DNA of 64,000 nt from Flavihumibacter sp. ZG627 (GCF_000814325.1 NZ_JPHF01000001.1:62001-126000), one strand, 5' to 3'. Counted from the first letter of the stretch, positions 34,595 to 43,856 are shown. The notes: generated from the sequence alone by a model not told the origin. Made by a program: numbers and translations.

Positions 34595-36400
34595 ATGCGC
34601 TTATTTGTTCTGACTGCCACACTGGTTGGCTTTCTGATTTCCTGTACCATCAATGAAACTCCAAAAGGCAAACCCTCCGGCCAGGTTCAGGGCATCCGCA
34701 CAGCTGTTTCCAATTCCCTTGACAGTATGGTCAACTGGATCGACCATGATTTCATTCCCCTTGTTCAGAGCGGCGGTGATACAACTACCCTGCGCAGGTC
34801 TTACCGCCAGGGAAGAAGAATATATAAGTCGTTCTCCCCACTCACCGATTATTTCTATCCGAGTTCGGCCAGGCAACTGATTGGTCCGGCCCTCGACGAA
34901 ATAGAAGCAGAAGAACATATAGTGCTGCCCCCCGGCGGGTTCCAGGTTTTGGAAGAACTGCTATTTGATGGCACTCCACATACTGATTCATTCGCACTAA
35001 TGCTGGAAGCCAGTAAAATGCGATCTATATTCATTCGTCTCCAGACCATCTGGGAGCAGGAAGCTTTCAGGGACGACCAGGTTTTTGATGCCATCCGAAT
35101 GGATATAGTACGAATGGCGACCCTTCAGCTCAGTGGCTTTGATGCACCGGTTTCACTGGAAGGAATAACCGAAATTCCGGTAACCTTGCAGGCATATAAA
35201 AACTTACTGGGTTTCTATAAAGAATCATTTAGCGATAACCAGCTCCTGCATCTTAATAAGGCACTTGATTCAGCTATTGCGTTTGTGGCTGGCCGTTACC
35301 ATGATTTCAACAGCTTCCCGCGACTGCAATTTATAAGCCAGCAACTTAACCCCCTTTCTGCTTCCATCCTGCAAGCGCAGCAGGATGCGGGCATTGCAGT
35401 ACTGAATGGATCAGGGCCATTAAATATGCTGGCCCCGCATATTTTCACCGATAGTTCATTCCGGATAGATCATTTTATTCCGGATAGCTATTCAAAATTC
35501 AGTGCAGCGCGTGCAGCACTTGGAGAAAAATTATTTACTGAAACCGCACTTTCTGATTCAAGGAATATAAGTTGCGCGTCCTGTCATAATCCAGCCAAAG
35601 CATTTACGGATGCACTGCCAAAGGCGCTGGCATTGGCTTCGGGCGGAACAGTGGCACGCAATACACCCACCATTCTCTATGCCGGACTACAGAAAGGGCA
35701 GTTCATGGATATGCGCAATACCTTCCTGGAAGACCAGGCAAAAACAGTTATTGAAAATAAGGAAGAGTTTCATGGAGACCTGGCAAAGAATGTTACAAGG
35801 CTTGTGGCCGACCCTTCTTATGCAAAGCTGTTCAAGGATGCATTTCCCGGTGAACAGGAATGGATGACCGAAAGGCAGGTTCAGGTTGCACTCGCTTCTT
35901 TTACAAGATCAATGGCAGGTTTCAACTCCAGGTTTGACGCCTTTATGAATGGTCAGGAGGATGCGATGTCAATAGATGAACAACGCGGTTTCGATCTGTT
36001 CATGGGCAAAGCCAAATGCGGCACCTGCCATTTCGCACCCGTATTCAATGGAACCGTTCCCCCTGCCTTCCAGTTTACGGAATCTGAAGTGTTGGGTGTA
36101 ATGAAACATCCTGATAGTAAGGAGCTTGACACTGATCCCGGCCGTTATGGTATCTGGAAGATCGAAAATTTTCGTTTCGCCTTCAAAACCCCTACACTAC
36201 GGAATATAAGTTTAACCGCGCCCTATATGCATCATGGCGGCTACCAGACGCTGGAAGAAGTAATGGATTTTTATAACAAAGGCGGAGCTGTTGGAATGGG
36301 ACTAACGCTGCCGCACCAGACCCTTCCACCAGATCCACTCCAGTTAACGAATGAAGAAATGCAACAGGTGATTGCATTTTTGCATACGCTGGAGGATTAG
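34595..36400 (+). CDS. Imelysin-like/di-haem cytochrome-c peroxidase fusion lipoprotein
   Basis: 601 aa. A lipoprotein signal ends LISC (Cys near 17). Residues about 30-240 resemble an imelysin-type helical domain, with IEAEEHIVLPPGGFQVLEEL in place of the GxHxxE region. Residues about 295-601 are a MauG/CcpA-type di-haem peroxidase with two CxxCH haem sites, CASCH (near 328) and CGTCH (near 474), and TPTLRNISLTAPYMHHGGYQ at the end. Such proteins reduce peroxide or act in metal or amine metabolism in the periplasm. Its pairing with the PhoX-like gene hints at a shared role, not known. Confidence 0.85.
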   Translation: MRLFVLTATLVGFLISCTINETPKGKPSGQVQGIRTAVSNSLDSMVNWIDHDFIPLVQSGGDTTTLRRSYRQGRRIYKSFSPLTDYFYPSSARQLIGPALDEIEAEEHIVLPPGGFQVLEELLFDGTPHTDSFALMLEASKMRSIFIRLQTIWEQEAFRDDQVFDAIRMDIVRMATLQLSGFDAPVSLEGITEIPVTLQAYKNLLGFYKESFSDNQLLHLNKALDSAIAFVAGRYHDFNSFPRLQFISQQLNPLSASILQAQQDAGIAVLNGSGPLNMLAPHIFTDSSFRIDHFIPDSYSKFSAARAALGEKLFTETALSDSRNISCASCHNPAKAFTDALPKALALASGGTVARNTPTILYAGLQKGQFMDMRNTFLEDQAKTVIENKEEFHGDLAKNVTRLVADPSYAKLFKDAFPGEQEWMTERQVQVALASFTRSMAGFNSRFDAFMNGQEDAMSIDEQRGFDLFMGKAKCGTCHFAPVFNGTVPPAFQFTESEVLGVMKHPDSKELDTDPGRYGIWKIENFRFAFKTPTLRNISLTAPYMHHGGYQTLEEVMDFYNKGGAVGMGLTLPHQTLPPDPLQLTNEEMQQVIAFLHTLED

Positions 36401-37290
36401 AACTTATCCGACACTATCACACTCCAATCTTTATGCGCTAATCCCTTTTCAAGAAATTTGTCCATCTCAGCAGCCATGGGCGGAATCACGAGTAAAGATT
36501 TGCCGCCTTTCTCCGCTTCTTCCATCATCAGCCTGGCATCTTTGCGCGCCATCTGCAATTCCCAGGATGGATTATCATAATCCCTCGCCATAATTCTTTT
36601 CAAACGGCCAGGCGCACCCGCACCCGGATTGAAATCCTGGAACAATTTAGCGATCTCCTCTCCGCCAATGCCCATTTCTTTTCCTATAACCAGCATATCA
36701 GAGAAAGCCCCGGTTAGTGAGATCAGGAAGAGGTTCCCGATCAGTTTAATACCGGCGGCTTTGCCTGTAACATCACCTGCGCCACCACTTCCTGCATCAC
36801 CATCACCACCAGCCTCAACCCCGAAATCCAACAGCTTGCCTGTCATGGGCTCCAGCCAGGGGCGCAACTTTTCCGTCAGCTCCCTGCTCTCCGAAATCAG
36901 CATGAATCCCGAACTATCCAATGCATTGGATGGTCCCATAAAAACTGGCGCATGCACATAAGTGAAACCCTTTGCAGCCCAGTTGCGCGTACGTTCAACA
37001 GCACCATTCTTTGAGGTTGTTGAATGGTCGATAATGATAGCGCCCTTTTCCATTCCGGCTTCGGCCTGTTGCAGCACACTATCCACCACCGCATCATCAG
37101 ACACACAGAGATGGATTCTTTGCACCCCTTTAACTGCATCAGCCGCCGCGGCAAAAGCAACGGCACCATCCGCTTCCAGCTCCTTTGCCTTTTCAAACGT
37201 GCGGTTCCACACCTGTACTTTTTCTCCTTTCTGTAGCAATGCTTTTATAAATCCCGAGCCTAGCAGGCCCGTTCCGAGAAATGCGATCAT
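36397..37290 (-). CDS. Beta-hydroxyacid dehydrogenase family NAD(P)-dependent oxidoreductase
   Basis: 297 aa. The N-terminal Rossmann motif AFLGTGLLGSGFIKAL and the NWAAKGFTYVHAPVFMGP region mark the HIBADH/6-phosphogluconate dehydrogenase-like family. The catalytic Lys lies in GIKLIGNLFLIS. Just before it, in place of the usual short GxGxG loop, is a Gly/Ala/Asp-rich insertion, EAGGDGDAGSGGAGDVTG (about residues 157-175). The stop overlaps that of the convergent peroxidase gene by four bases. The substrate is not determined. Confidence 0.85.
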   Translation of the reverse strand: MIAFLGTGLLGSGFIKALLQKGEKVQVWNRTFEKAKELEADGAVAFAAAADAVKGVQRIHLCVSDDAVVDSVLQQAEAGMEKGAIIIDHSTTSKNGAVERTRNWAAKGFTYVHAPVFMGPSNALDSSGFMLISESRELTEKLRPWLEPMTGKLLDFGVEAGGDGDAGSGGAGDVTGKAAGIKLIGNLFLISLTGAFSDMLVIGKEMGIGGEEIAKLFQDFNPGAGAPGRLKRIMARDYDNPSWELQMARKDARLMMEEAEKGGKSLLVIPPMAAEMDKFLEKGLAHKDWSVIVSDKF

Positions 37291-37416
37291 AGTAAATTGA
37301 TTTGTACAAATTTACCGAAACCCGGCAGCATCATCACTCGCAATTAAAAGGGGATGTTTAGCAGGCATGGAGAAGTTGTTAATCCGGTATGGAATAGTTA
37401 TTGAATACAGGGAAAT

Positions 37417-38193
37417 ATGAAACACTATCTACTTGCCATACTTGTTTTTGCCGCAGCCTGTGGCGACAACAAACCCGATAACCCGGATGAAATTCCGACG
37501 GAAACGGTTATCGACACACTGCACCCGCAACCACCGGTTGATTCCGGTTCTATAAAGGATAGTAATAATCATGTTCCGCCTGCTGGCCGAACTGATTCAT
37601 TAGCAAAAAATCAACCATCGGGTGCAAGCACACAATCGGGCTCCGCACTTCCTCCCCGCGGTATCCCAACCAGGGAAACAAGGGTGATAGCAGTATCCAA
37701 TTCGGATAATCAACCCCAAACTCCTACTGCCCTTGAAGTGATCCGCGAATCACCCGCACCGCTTCAGCCGGCGGAGAAAGTGGAGGTGGGAAATCTCAAA
37801 CCAGCTGAGCTCATACGCTTTGCGAAAACGCTTCAGGGCGTTCCATATAAATATGCATCTACCGATCCCACTGTTGGTTTTGACTGCTCGGGATTCATCA
37901 CCTATGTTTTCAATCATTTCAGTATTCGTGTGCCGCGCTCATCCGTGGATTTTACCAATGTGGGAAAGCAGGTGCAAAGAGAGAAAGCAAAGCCCGGCGA
38001 CCTGGTATTGTTTACCGGTACCGACAGCAGCATAAGAATAGTTGGACATATGGGCATCATCACAGACAATGATAATGGTGCACTTCAATTTATTCATTCC
38101 ACTTCGGGTAAGGCATATGGTGTTACCATCACGCCGCTGAACAGTTATTATGATGGTCGATTTGTAAAGGTTATCCGTATATTCCCATCATAA
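37417..38193 (+). CDS. NlpC/P60 (C40) cell-wall peptidase lipoprotein
   Basis: 258 aa. A lipoprotein signal reads LLAILVFAAACGDN (Cys near 15), followed by a long Pro/Thr/Ser-rich linker (about 20-130). The catalytic domain (about 130-258) has the nucleophile Cys in GFDCSGFITYVF, then RVPRSSVDF and the His in IVGHMGIITDND. Such enzymes hydrolyse gamma-D-Glu-diamino-acid or related bonds of peptidoglycan stems. It is a single gene before the VOC gene. Confidence 0.92.
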   Translation: MKHYLLAILVFAAACGDNKPDNPDEIPTETVIDTLHPQPPVDSGSIKDSNNHVPPAGRTDSLAKNQPSGASTQSGSALPPRGIPTRETRVIAVSNSDNQPQTPTALEVIRESPAPLQPAEKVEVGNLKPAELIRFAKTLQGVPYKYASTDPTVGFDCSGFITYVFNHFSIRVPRSSVDFTNVGKQVQREKAKPGDLVLFTGTDSSIRIVGHMGIITDNDNGALQFIHSTSGKAYGVTITPLNSYYDGRFVKVIRIFPS

Positions 38194-38217
38194 GAATATT
38201 CAATCGTAAGTACACAC

Positions 38218-38712
38218 ATGGATAATCAGTACACCATTCCACCGCAAACCCGGATAGGGCATGTTCACCTGAAGGTGTCTGACCTCGACCGTGCGCTTGG
38301 TTTTTACCGTGATCTTCTTGGTTTTGAACTCATAACCATGTATGGTTCACAGGCAGCATTTATAAGTGCGGGAGGATACCATCATCATATCGGACTAAAT
38401 ACATGGCATAGCAAAGGGGCCGGACCGGCTGTAGAAAATGCAGTGGGATTGTATCATACCGCAATTCTATATCCGACCCGCCGCGATCTTGCAGCCATAT
38501 TCCGGCGCCTCCGCGATGCAAAATATCCATTAACGGGCGCCAGCGATCATGGGGTTTCCGAAGCTCTCTATCTCGATGACCCTGATGGTAATGGAGTAGA
38601 ATTGTACTGGGATAAGCCCCGCGACCAGTGGCCTACCCGGCCTGGTGGAGGGATTGAGATGTACACGCGCCCGCTTGATCTGCAGGCTCTCCTCGCGACG
38701 CTCGAAACTTAG
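38218..38712 (+). CDS. VOC-family (catechol dioxygenase-like) protein
   Basis: 164 aa, vicinal oxygen chelate superfamily. HVHLKVSDLDRALGFYRDLL is the first metal-side strand, and HHHIGLNTWHSKG and ALYLDDPDGNGVELYWDKP complete the paired beta-alpha-beta-beta-beta modules, supplying His/His/Glu ligands as in CatE-type extradiol dioxygenases. Such folds also occur in glyoxalases and resistance proteins, so the reaction is not assigned. It starts 25 bp after the NlpC/P60 gene. Confidence 0.88.
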   Translation: MDNQYTIPPQTRIGHVHLKVSDLDRALGFYRDLLGFELITMYGSQAAFISAGGYHHHIGLNTWHSKGAGPAVENAVGLYHTAILYPTRRDLAAIFRRLRDAKYPLTGASDHGVSEALYLDDPDGNGVELYWDKPRDQWPTRPGGGIEMYTRPLDLQALLATLET

Positions 38713-38727
38713 GAAGCTTCCAATTAA

Positions 38728-38792
38728 AATACTCGCTTCAATGCTTGCTTTAAATGCTTGCTTTAAATGCCTGCTACAAATGCTCGCTTTTA
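38728..38792. repeat. 13-bp tandem repeat (ATGCTTGCTTTAA)
   Basis: Four tandem 13-mers at 38741-38792 (ATGCTTGCTTTAA twice, then two variants) are preceded by a degenerate fifth at 38728-38740. Because 13 is not a multiple of three and no gene spans it, it is non-coding. Confidence 0.85.
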
Positions 38793-39100
38793 CAATCCGC
38801 AACTGGCATGGCGTTGTACTGAAATTCAGGCAGTTTTTATATTGCACTAAATATGGAACACTAAATGCATTTATTGTACTAAATATAGATCAATAAAAAA
38901 CACTCGTTTTTTTCACCTATGCCTTCCACTGTTTTCGCTCTGTAGCCACTTCATTACCTTAATTGCCAAATCCCGATTACGCTGCCCCGCCATTTAATGG
39001 ATATTGTTAACCTAAAGCAGAACTTAATTTTCACTTGAGTGGGAATATAATATTTTGCAGCGCCTATCGTTATTGCATATCCTAAATAAAGCTTTACAAA
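38793..39100. other. Gene-free stretch before the secreted 215-aa protein
   Basis: No gene is seen. Two similar short sequences, TTGCACTAAATAT (near 38842) and TTGTACTAAATAT (near 38874), occur. A candidate Bacteroidota-like promoter (CTTGAG, then TAATATTTTG about 14 bp on) lies near 39033-39057. Confidence 0.4.
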
Positions 39101-39748
39101 ATGATTAAAAAGAACCTTCTCCTGTTTTGCAGTATTTTTTTAGCCCTTAGCTCTTTTGCCCAGTTTGAAAGTGCCAAGCAGATTTATAAATCCCCGCAAT
39201 TTGATTCAGAAATATCCAGCCATAAAACGGTAGCAATACTTCCTTTTGATGCTACAATCAATTATAAGCGTCCGCCCAAAAATTATAATGAAGAAGCGCA
39301 TAAGCAGGAAGAGGCTACACTGTCTAAAGATTTGCAATCCGGTATGTATACTTATTTGCTGAGGAAATCAAGCAAATACACTGTTGAGTTTCAGGATACG
39401 GAAAGAACAAATACATTATTGAGATCCTCCGGACTGGCAGATAAGCTTGGAGAAATAACCGCCGATTCACTTTGTAAGATTTTAAAAGTAGATGCTGTGA
39501 TCAAGTGCCGCTATTCTTATGAGAAAACAGCATCTGAGGGTGGTGCCATTGCAAAAGCAGTATTATTTGGTGGCTTAGGCGGTAAAACCGGAGCAGGCAA
39601 CCTTGTGATGCAGATCAATTCAGAAAATGAGGGCAAACTGATCTGGCGCTACACGAAAGCAATGGATGATAATGTTTTTTCTTCAACCGATGACCTTATT
39701 GAAAGAATGATGCGCAAGGTTGCGAGAAATTTCCCTTACGAGAATTAA
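39101..39748 (+). CDS. Exported protein of unknown function
   Basis: 215 aa with a signal peptide MIKKNLLLFCSIFLALSSFA. The mature part has SHKTVAILPFDATINYKRPP, a pattern seen in periplasmic proteins that sense or assemble envelope components (GNA1162/LpoB-like folds), then YTVEFQDTERTNTLLRSSG and KVDAVIKCRYSY. Similarity to those folds is a guess. It has its own terminator and stands alone. Confidence 0.65.
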   Translation: MIKKNLLLFCSIFLALSSFAQFESAKQIYKSPQFDSEISSHKTVAILPFDATINYKRPPKNYNEEAHKQEEATLSKDLQSGMYTYLLRKSSKYTVEFQDTERTNTLLRSSGLADKLGEITADSLCKILKVDAVIKCRYSYEKTASEGGAIAKAVLFGGLGGKTGAGNLVMQINSENEGKLIWRYTKAMDDNVFSSTDDLIERMMRKVARNFPYEN

Positions 39749-39770
39749 ATCTCTCAAAATAGAATTATTC

Positions 39771-39801
39771 AGCCGCCGGTAAGAACTGGCGGCTTTTTTT
39801 T
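39771..39801 (+). terminator. Intrinsic terminator
   Basis: GCCGCCGGT pairs with ACTGGCGGC around AAGA and is followed by eight T, 23 bp after the stop of the secreted 215-aa gene. Confidence 0.88.
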
Positions 39802-40109
39802 GTGCTTTGGTGGAGAAAATTCTGCTTCTAAAATAGGGGTCGCAAAGTGGGTCTCGCTGCAAAACCTTACTCAGGGAGCCCAAACCTCGTTTTCGGGAAT
39901 ATTTTATCAGAACAGCGCTTCCCCATACCATACATTTAACTTAATCTGTATATTAAACTCGGATTCAAAAATGAAAAAATGGCGGTATAGGGTGACAAAG
40001 TGGCGATAAAGAGGGGATAAAGAGGCGACCAGGAGGGGACCACAATTAGCCTAAATGCCTACTAAAGCGGAAGACAACATGAACATAACTAATCAAAACC
40101 TATTTGAAA
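39802..40109. other. Gene-free stretch before the 189-aa unknown gene
   Basis: No gene is called. Purine-rich near-repeats (GGCGATAAAGAGG, GGGATAAAGAGG, GGCGACCAGGAGG) lie at about 39999-40038. An 83-codon minus-strand frame overlapping the terminator has no recognisable content. Confidence 0.45.
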
Positions 40110-40679
40110 ATGGCAAAAAACAAAGGAAACATCCTGCTAAAAAACTTCTCTGGTAAGATCGGAGACTTGTTTTATCTCAAAAATCTGGGGGAGGACCAGT
40201 ATCTCATTACCAACCCGAGCCGTAAGAGTCACAAGAAAACGGAAGGGGAGGCCGCGAATCAAAATCGATTCAAAAGAGCCCAGAAATATGGCAGCAACGT
40301 CATAAAAAACCCGGAGGCTAAGGCTTTTTATACCCCTTTCCGAACAGCAAAACAAGCGGAATACCATATAGCCCAGTCCGACAAGCTGATTCCACCTGTT
40401 ATTGATTCCTATGATAGCAGCGGATATAAAGGATTATCCGGGCAGCCAATATTAATAATCGCCACAGACAATGTGAAGGTGGTAGAAGTTACCTGCACCC
40501 TTATAAATGCGGCAGGCAAAATATTGGAGACCGGGAGGGCAGAAGAAACCGGAATTATAAACCAATGGATGTATTACGGTCAGAAAGATCACCAGTTGGA
40601 GGAAGGGTCCCGGTTGATTTTGCATGCCTTTGACCGCCCCCGTAACAAGGCGGAAACAATTATACCGCTTATAGCCTAA
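40110..40679 (+). CDS. Conserved-looking protein of unknown function
   Basis: 189 aa from MAKNKGNILLKNFSGKIGDL, without a signal peptide. The first half is basic (Lys, Arg, Asn-rich); the second half has beta-strand-like segments (VVEVTCTLINAAGKILETG). No family is recognised. The gene is bounded by hairpins, with runs of TTGTCC between it and the next gene. It could be mobile-element derived, but nothing proves this. Confidence 0.6.
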   Translation: MAKNKGNILLKNFSGKIGDLFYLKNLGEDQYLITNPSRKSHKKTEGEAANQNRFKRAQKYGSNVIKNPEAKAFYTPFRTAKQAEYHIAQSDKLIPPVIDSYDSSGYKGLSGQPILIIATDNVKVVEVTCTLINAAGKILETGRAEETGIINQWMYYGQKDHQLEEGSRLILHAFDRPRNKAETIIPLIA

Positions 40680-40703
40680 GATTCCCCCCTGACTAAAAAA
40701 TAA

Positions 40704-40735
40704 CTGATCCTGCTCTGCATCCTTTGCAGGATCAG
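40704..40735. terminator. Perfect 10-bp hairpin, likely bidirectional
   Basis: CTGATCCTGC pairs with GCAGGATCAG around a 12-base loop. An A6 run precedes it, giving T6 on the minus strand, and plus-strand genes lie on both sides. It may end the upstream gene's transcript. Confidence 0.55.
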
Positions 40736-41001
40736 GTATTCTCATGCCCCGGAGAAGCAGTCAATTTCACGGATCCGCACCTGTCGGCTCTTTGTCCCCC
40801 CCCTTGTCCAGTACTTGTCCGGTCAGTTTTTTGCTACAATCTTCGCCCTCAATTATCTTACCTGCAGATTCTAAACATGCGTATTCACCGCATCGTTCCA
40901 ATCCCGTTGATCATCCCTGAACTATTTTTCTTAAAGCTATCAGTTGCTTTCGGCAATCTGTAGCCCCTAAACCCCTTGCCTAACATTTAACCCCCAAACC
41001 A
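40736..41001. other. Leader region with TTGTCC repeats
   Basis: No gene is seen. TTGTCC occurs three times within about 35 bp (near 40793, 40803 and 40815). No riboswitch signature was found. It lies upstream of the secreted beta-helix gene. Confidence 0.4.
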
Positions 41002-43356
41002 ATGAACCAGAAATTTACTAACTGCTTTTTCCGCCCTCTTTTACTACTACTCACCATGATCATTGCTGCCGACGGATTTGGGCAGTTTTATTTTGTGAGA
41101 CCATCAGGTAGTGATGCCAACTTAGGCACCAGTTGGGCATCTCCATTTCAATCCATTCAAAAAGCATTAACAGTAGCATCATTTGGCGCTAAGATCTTTG
41201 TTGAGAAAGGAACCTATTTTGTGGATGAAGGCTTTCTGGCAATCGACAATAGCAGGACCTCAACTATTTCATTAAAGAATGGAGTGTCACTATATGGAGG
41301 CTTTGATCCCAATAATGGGATTGATGATCTGAACGATGTCCGAACTAGTAAATCCCGCTTGAGCGGCGATCTCGCGCAAAATGATTTTGGCGTCACTCCT
41401 GTTTTGACGGACAATGCTTTCCACGTTGTAACTAGTACCGGTGTTGGAGAAACTACTGTATTCGACGGATTCGCCATTAGTGATGGTAATGCAAACGGGG
41501 GCGGAACCTTTGATTGGGGTGGCGGAATGTTTAATGATGGCTCTTCACTTATTATAAGCAATTGCGATTTCCTCTATAATTACGCGGTAAATGGAGCCGC
41601 GGTTCTTAACCAGAATGGCACACCCACATTTAACAAGTGTGTAATGGCTAATAATGCTGCGACATCCAGCGGAGGCGCGATCGCAAACTTTTCCTCTTCG
41701 GCCATACTAAATAATTGTAGCCTTTTTAATAATACAGCCATTACTTATGGGGGAGGCATTTACAATACGGGATCTTCTCCAATCATTACAAACACATCAG
41801 TAGCAAACAATTCAGCCGGTATGGGCGGGGGAATATCCAACCGGGCTTTATCCAATCCTTCCTTTATAAATTGCGTGATTCAAAGTAATGCTGCTACAAT
41901 TAACGGGGGAGCAATTGATAATGACCAGGCTAATCCAGTATTAATCAATACTACCATTACGGCGAATTCTGCCGTTTCTTCTGGTGGTGCCATTCAAAAT
42001 TACCAGGGTAATCCCATCATCACCAACTGTATTTTATGGAATAATGCTGCCCCCACTGGTCCGGAAATAAGGGAAGCCTATTTAAGTACATCCACGGTTA
42101 CCTATTCCATTGTAAAGGGTGGACATACGGGCACCGGAAACCTTGATCTCGATCCTTTGTTTAGTGTTAGTCTAAATCTGGCTGAATGCTCGCCGGCAAT
42201 TGATGCTGGCAGCAATGCGGCTATTCCGGCGGGGGTTCTTACTGACATCAATGGAACCACGCGCATAGTGAATATAACCGTTGACATGGGAGCCCTGGAG
42301 TATAATGTTGGGACCCCGATTACGTATTACAGAGATGCGGACACGGATACTTATGGTGATCCCAATACCTCAAAAGCTTTGTACTGCTCATCAGCACCAT
42401 CGGGATGGGTTGCGAATAATACTGACTGTGATGATACTAACGGAGACGTTCATCCGGGCGCAGAGGAAATTTGTGGTAATGGTGTTGATGATAACTGCGA
42501 TGGCGAAATTGATGAATTTTGTGGTGGTACAGGATGTACTAACGATGGAACTTATTATCTTGACTTTGATGGGGATGGCTGGGGTAATTCGGAAGTAATT
42601 TATCCGAATCCTCCTTGTACTACTAATATTCCAGGATATGTTGGCATCGGTGGTGATTGTAATGATGACGATGCAGCCATCAACCCTGGCGCTGCAGAAA
42701 TTTGTGGTAACGGAATTGATGATAACTGCAATGGACAAACGGATGAAAATTGTGACCCCTGCGGTGTTTTCTCCAACCTTACCACAACCAATATCAACTC
42801 AACCAGCGCAACGCTGAACTGGGTTGCTTCAACCAACCCCGATCAGTGGCAGGTACAATATAAATCCACTTCAAAGGGTTCTAAATGGATCGATGTTCCC
42901 AATGTTGCACCTGCAGACCGGTCGGTGACAATAAACAACCTGAATCGTAACCAGAACTATATCTGGCATCTCCGGGCTAAATGTGCTAAGGTAGTAACCA
43001 AATATTCTGAATCCATTGGATTTAAGACTGCTCTGAATAGTAATACAAGTGCTGCGCTGGCAAGGGATACGCAAAAAGACCAGCTTGCGCAGGCCTCGGC
43101 GCTGGTGATCTATCCGAGTCCGGCAAGCCACCAGTTCTCTATCCGCCTGAACCTAGGCACTGCAGTGGCTGCACCGGTTGCCATCCAGTTATTTGATATG
43201 AATGGCAAGCTGGTGTTGTCACAATCTGCCGGGTTGCAGAATGGTATATTACAAAAACAACTGAGTCTGCCACACTCACTCATCAATGGACTCTACCTGG
43301 TGCGCATTGGCGTCGATGGAAAAGTATTTAACAGGAAACTTATAGTGAACAAGTAA
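41002..43356 (+). CDS. T9SS-secreted beta-helix protein with MopE-type motifs
   Basis: 784 aa. The signal peptide is at 1-25 (LLLLLTMIIAADGFG). Residues about 27-430 form a right-handed parallel beta-helix/choice-of-anchor Q-like region of short repeats (NNAATSSGGAIANFSSSAI; NNSAGMGGGISNRALSNPS). Two metal-binding MopE-type motifs follow, DCDDTNGDVHPGAEEICGNG and DCNDDDAAINPGAAEICGNG, then a fibronectin-III-like domain and a C-terminal type IX secretion sorting domain (VIYPSPASHQFSIRL to RKLIVNK). It is probably secreted or cell-surface attached. Function is unknown; adhesion or polysaccharide binding is a guess. Confidence 0.88.
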   Translation: MNQKFTNCFFRPLLLLLTMIIAADGFGQFYFVRPSGSDANLGTSWASPFQSIQKALTVASFGAKIFVEKGTYFVDEGFLAIDNSRTSTISLKNGVSLYGGFDPNNGIDDLNDVRTSKSRLSGDLAQNDFGVTPVLTDNAFHVVTSTGVGETTVFDGFAISDGNANGGGTFDWGGGMFNDGSSLIISNCDFLYNYAVNGAAVLNQNGTPTFNKCVMANNAATSSGGAIANFSSSAILNNCSLFNNTAITYGGGIYNTGSSPIITNTSVANNSAGMGGGISNRALSNPSFINCVIQSNAATINGGAIDNDQANPVLINTTITANSAVSSGGAIQNYQGNPIITNCILWNNAAPTGPEIREAYLSTSTVTYSIVKGGHTGTGNLDLDPLFSVSLNLAECSPAIDAGSNAAIPAGVLTDINGTTRIVNITVDMGALEYNVGTPITYYRDADTDTYGDPNTSKALYCSSAPSGWVANNTDCDDTNGDVHPGAEEICGNGVDDNCDGEIDEFCGGTGCTNDGTYYLDFDGDGWGNSEVIYPNPPCTTNIPGYVGIGGDCNDDDAAINPGAAEICGNGIDDNCNGQTDENCDPCGVFSNLTTTNINSTSATLNWVASTNPDQWQVQYKSTSKGSKWIDVPNVAPADRSVTINNLNRNQNYIWHLRAKCAKVVTKYSESIGFKTALNSNTSAALARDTQKDQLAQASALVIYPSPASHQFSIRLNLGTAVAAPVAIQLFDMNGKLVLSQSAGLQNGILQKQLSLPHSLINGLYLVRIGVDGKVFNRKLIVNK

Positions 43357-43375
43357 GAATAAGCATGGGTAAAAT

Positions 43376-43412
43376 GAAAATCCCGCTCTGCAATGGAGCG
43401 GGATTTTCATTT
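43376..43412 (+). terminator. Strong intrinsic terminator
   Basis: GAAAATCCCGCTC (43376-43388) pairs perfectly with GAGCGGGATTTTC (43396-43408) around TGCAATG and runs into ATTTTC. Confidence 0.88.
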
Positions 43413-43689
43413 TCAGGAATGCTATTACAATCTGCTCCATGACATAATGCTCAGAGAGATTGCGTTATCGTTTTCCTTACTCATATAATTGGCCAGGTCT
43501 GATCCAATAGAAAATTGGGGATATGTGCCATACTTTTTTCAATACCTCATTGATTAACTATATCAATCGTTTGCATACTATTTACAATCATGTTTAATGT
43601 TAGTGAACTATTTCGGCACCAGAAAATAACTTAGAACTAACCATTAGTAAAACGGTTTATATTCGCGGCGATAAGTTCTTTTATTACAG
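43413..43689. other. Upstream region of the metE riboswitch
   Basis: About 280 bp without a gene. It presumably holds the metE promoter; no motif is convincing enough to place it. It is AT-rich and has no repeat family. Confidence 0.4.
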
Positions 43690-43856
43690 CTTCTTCAATC
43701 AGAAAGGTTTTACTTAACGTGAATTAATAGGGAATTGTGTGTGAATCACAAACTGTCGCGCAACTGTAAGTAACACATAAGTTTTTATCAATTATGTCCA
43801 CTGCCAAAAGCGGGAAGGGCGATAAAAATGTTACAAGTCAGGAGACCTGCCTTTAT
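43690..43856 (+). promoter_or_regulatory. Cobalamin (B12) riboswitch upstream of metE
   Basis: Conserved elements are in the right order: AGGGAATTGTGTGTGAATCAC, then CTGTCGCGCAACTGT, CCACTGCCAAAAGCGGGAAGG, and AAGTCAGGAGACCTGCC, the signature of adenosylcobalamin-class riboswitches. It ends about 60 bp before metE. Repression of the B12-independent methionine synthase when B12 is present is the usual logic. Confidence 0.93.

Noticed and set aside
39683-39931. 83-codon minus-strand frame
   Set aside because: Runs through the terminator of the secreted 215-aa gene and overlaps that gene's 3' end; no domain.
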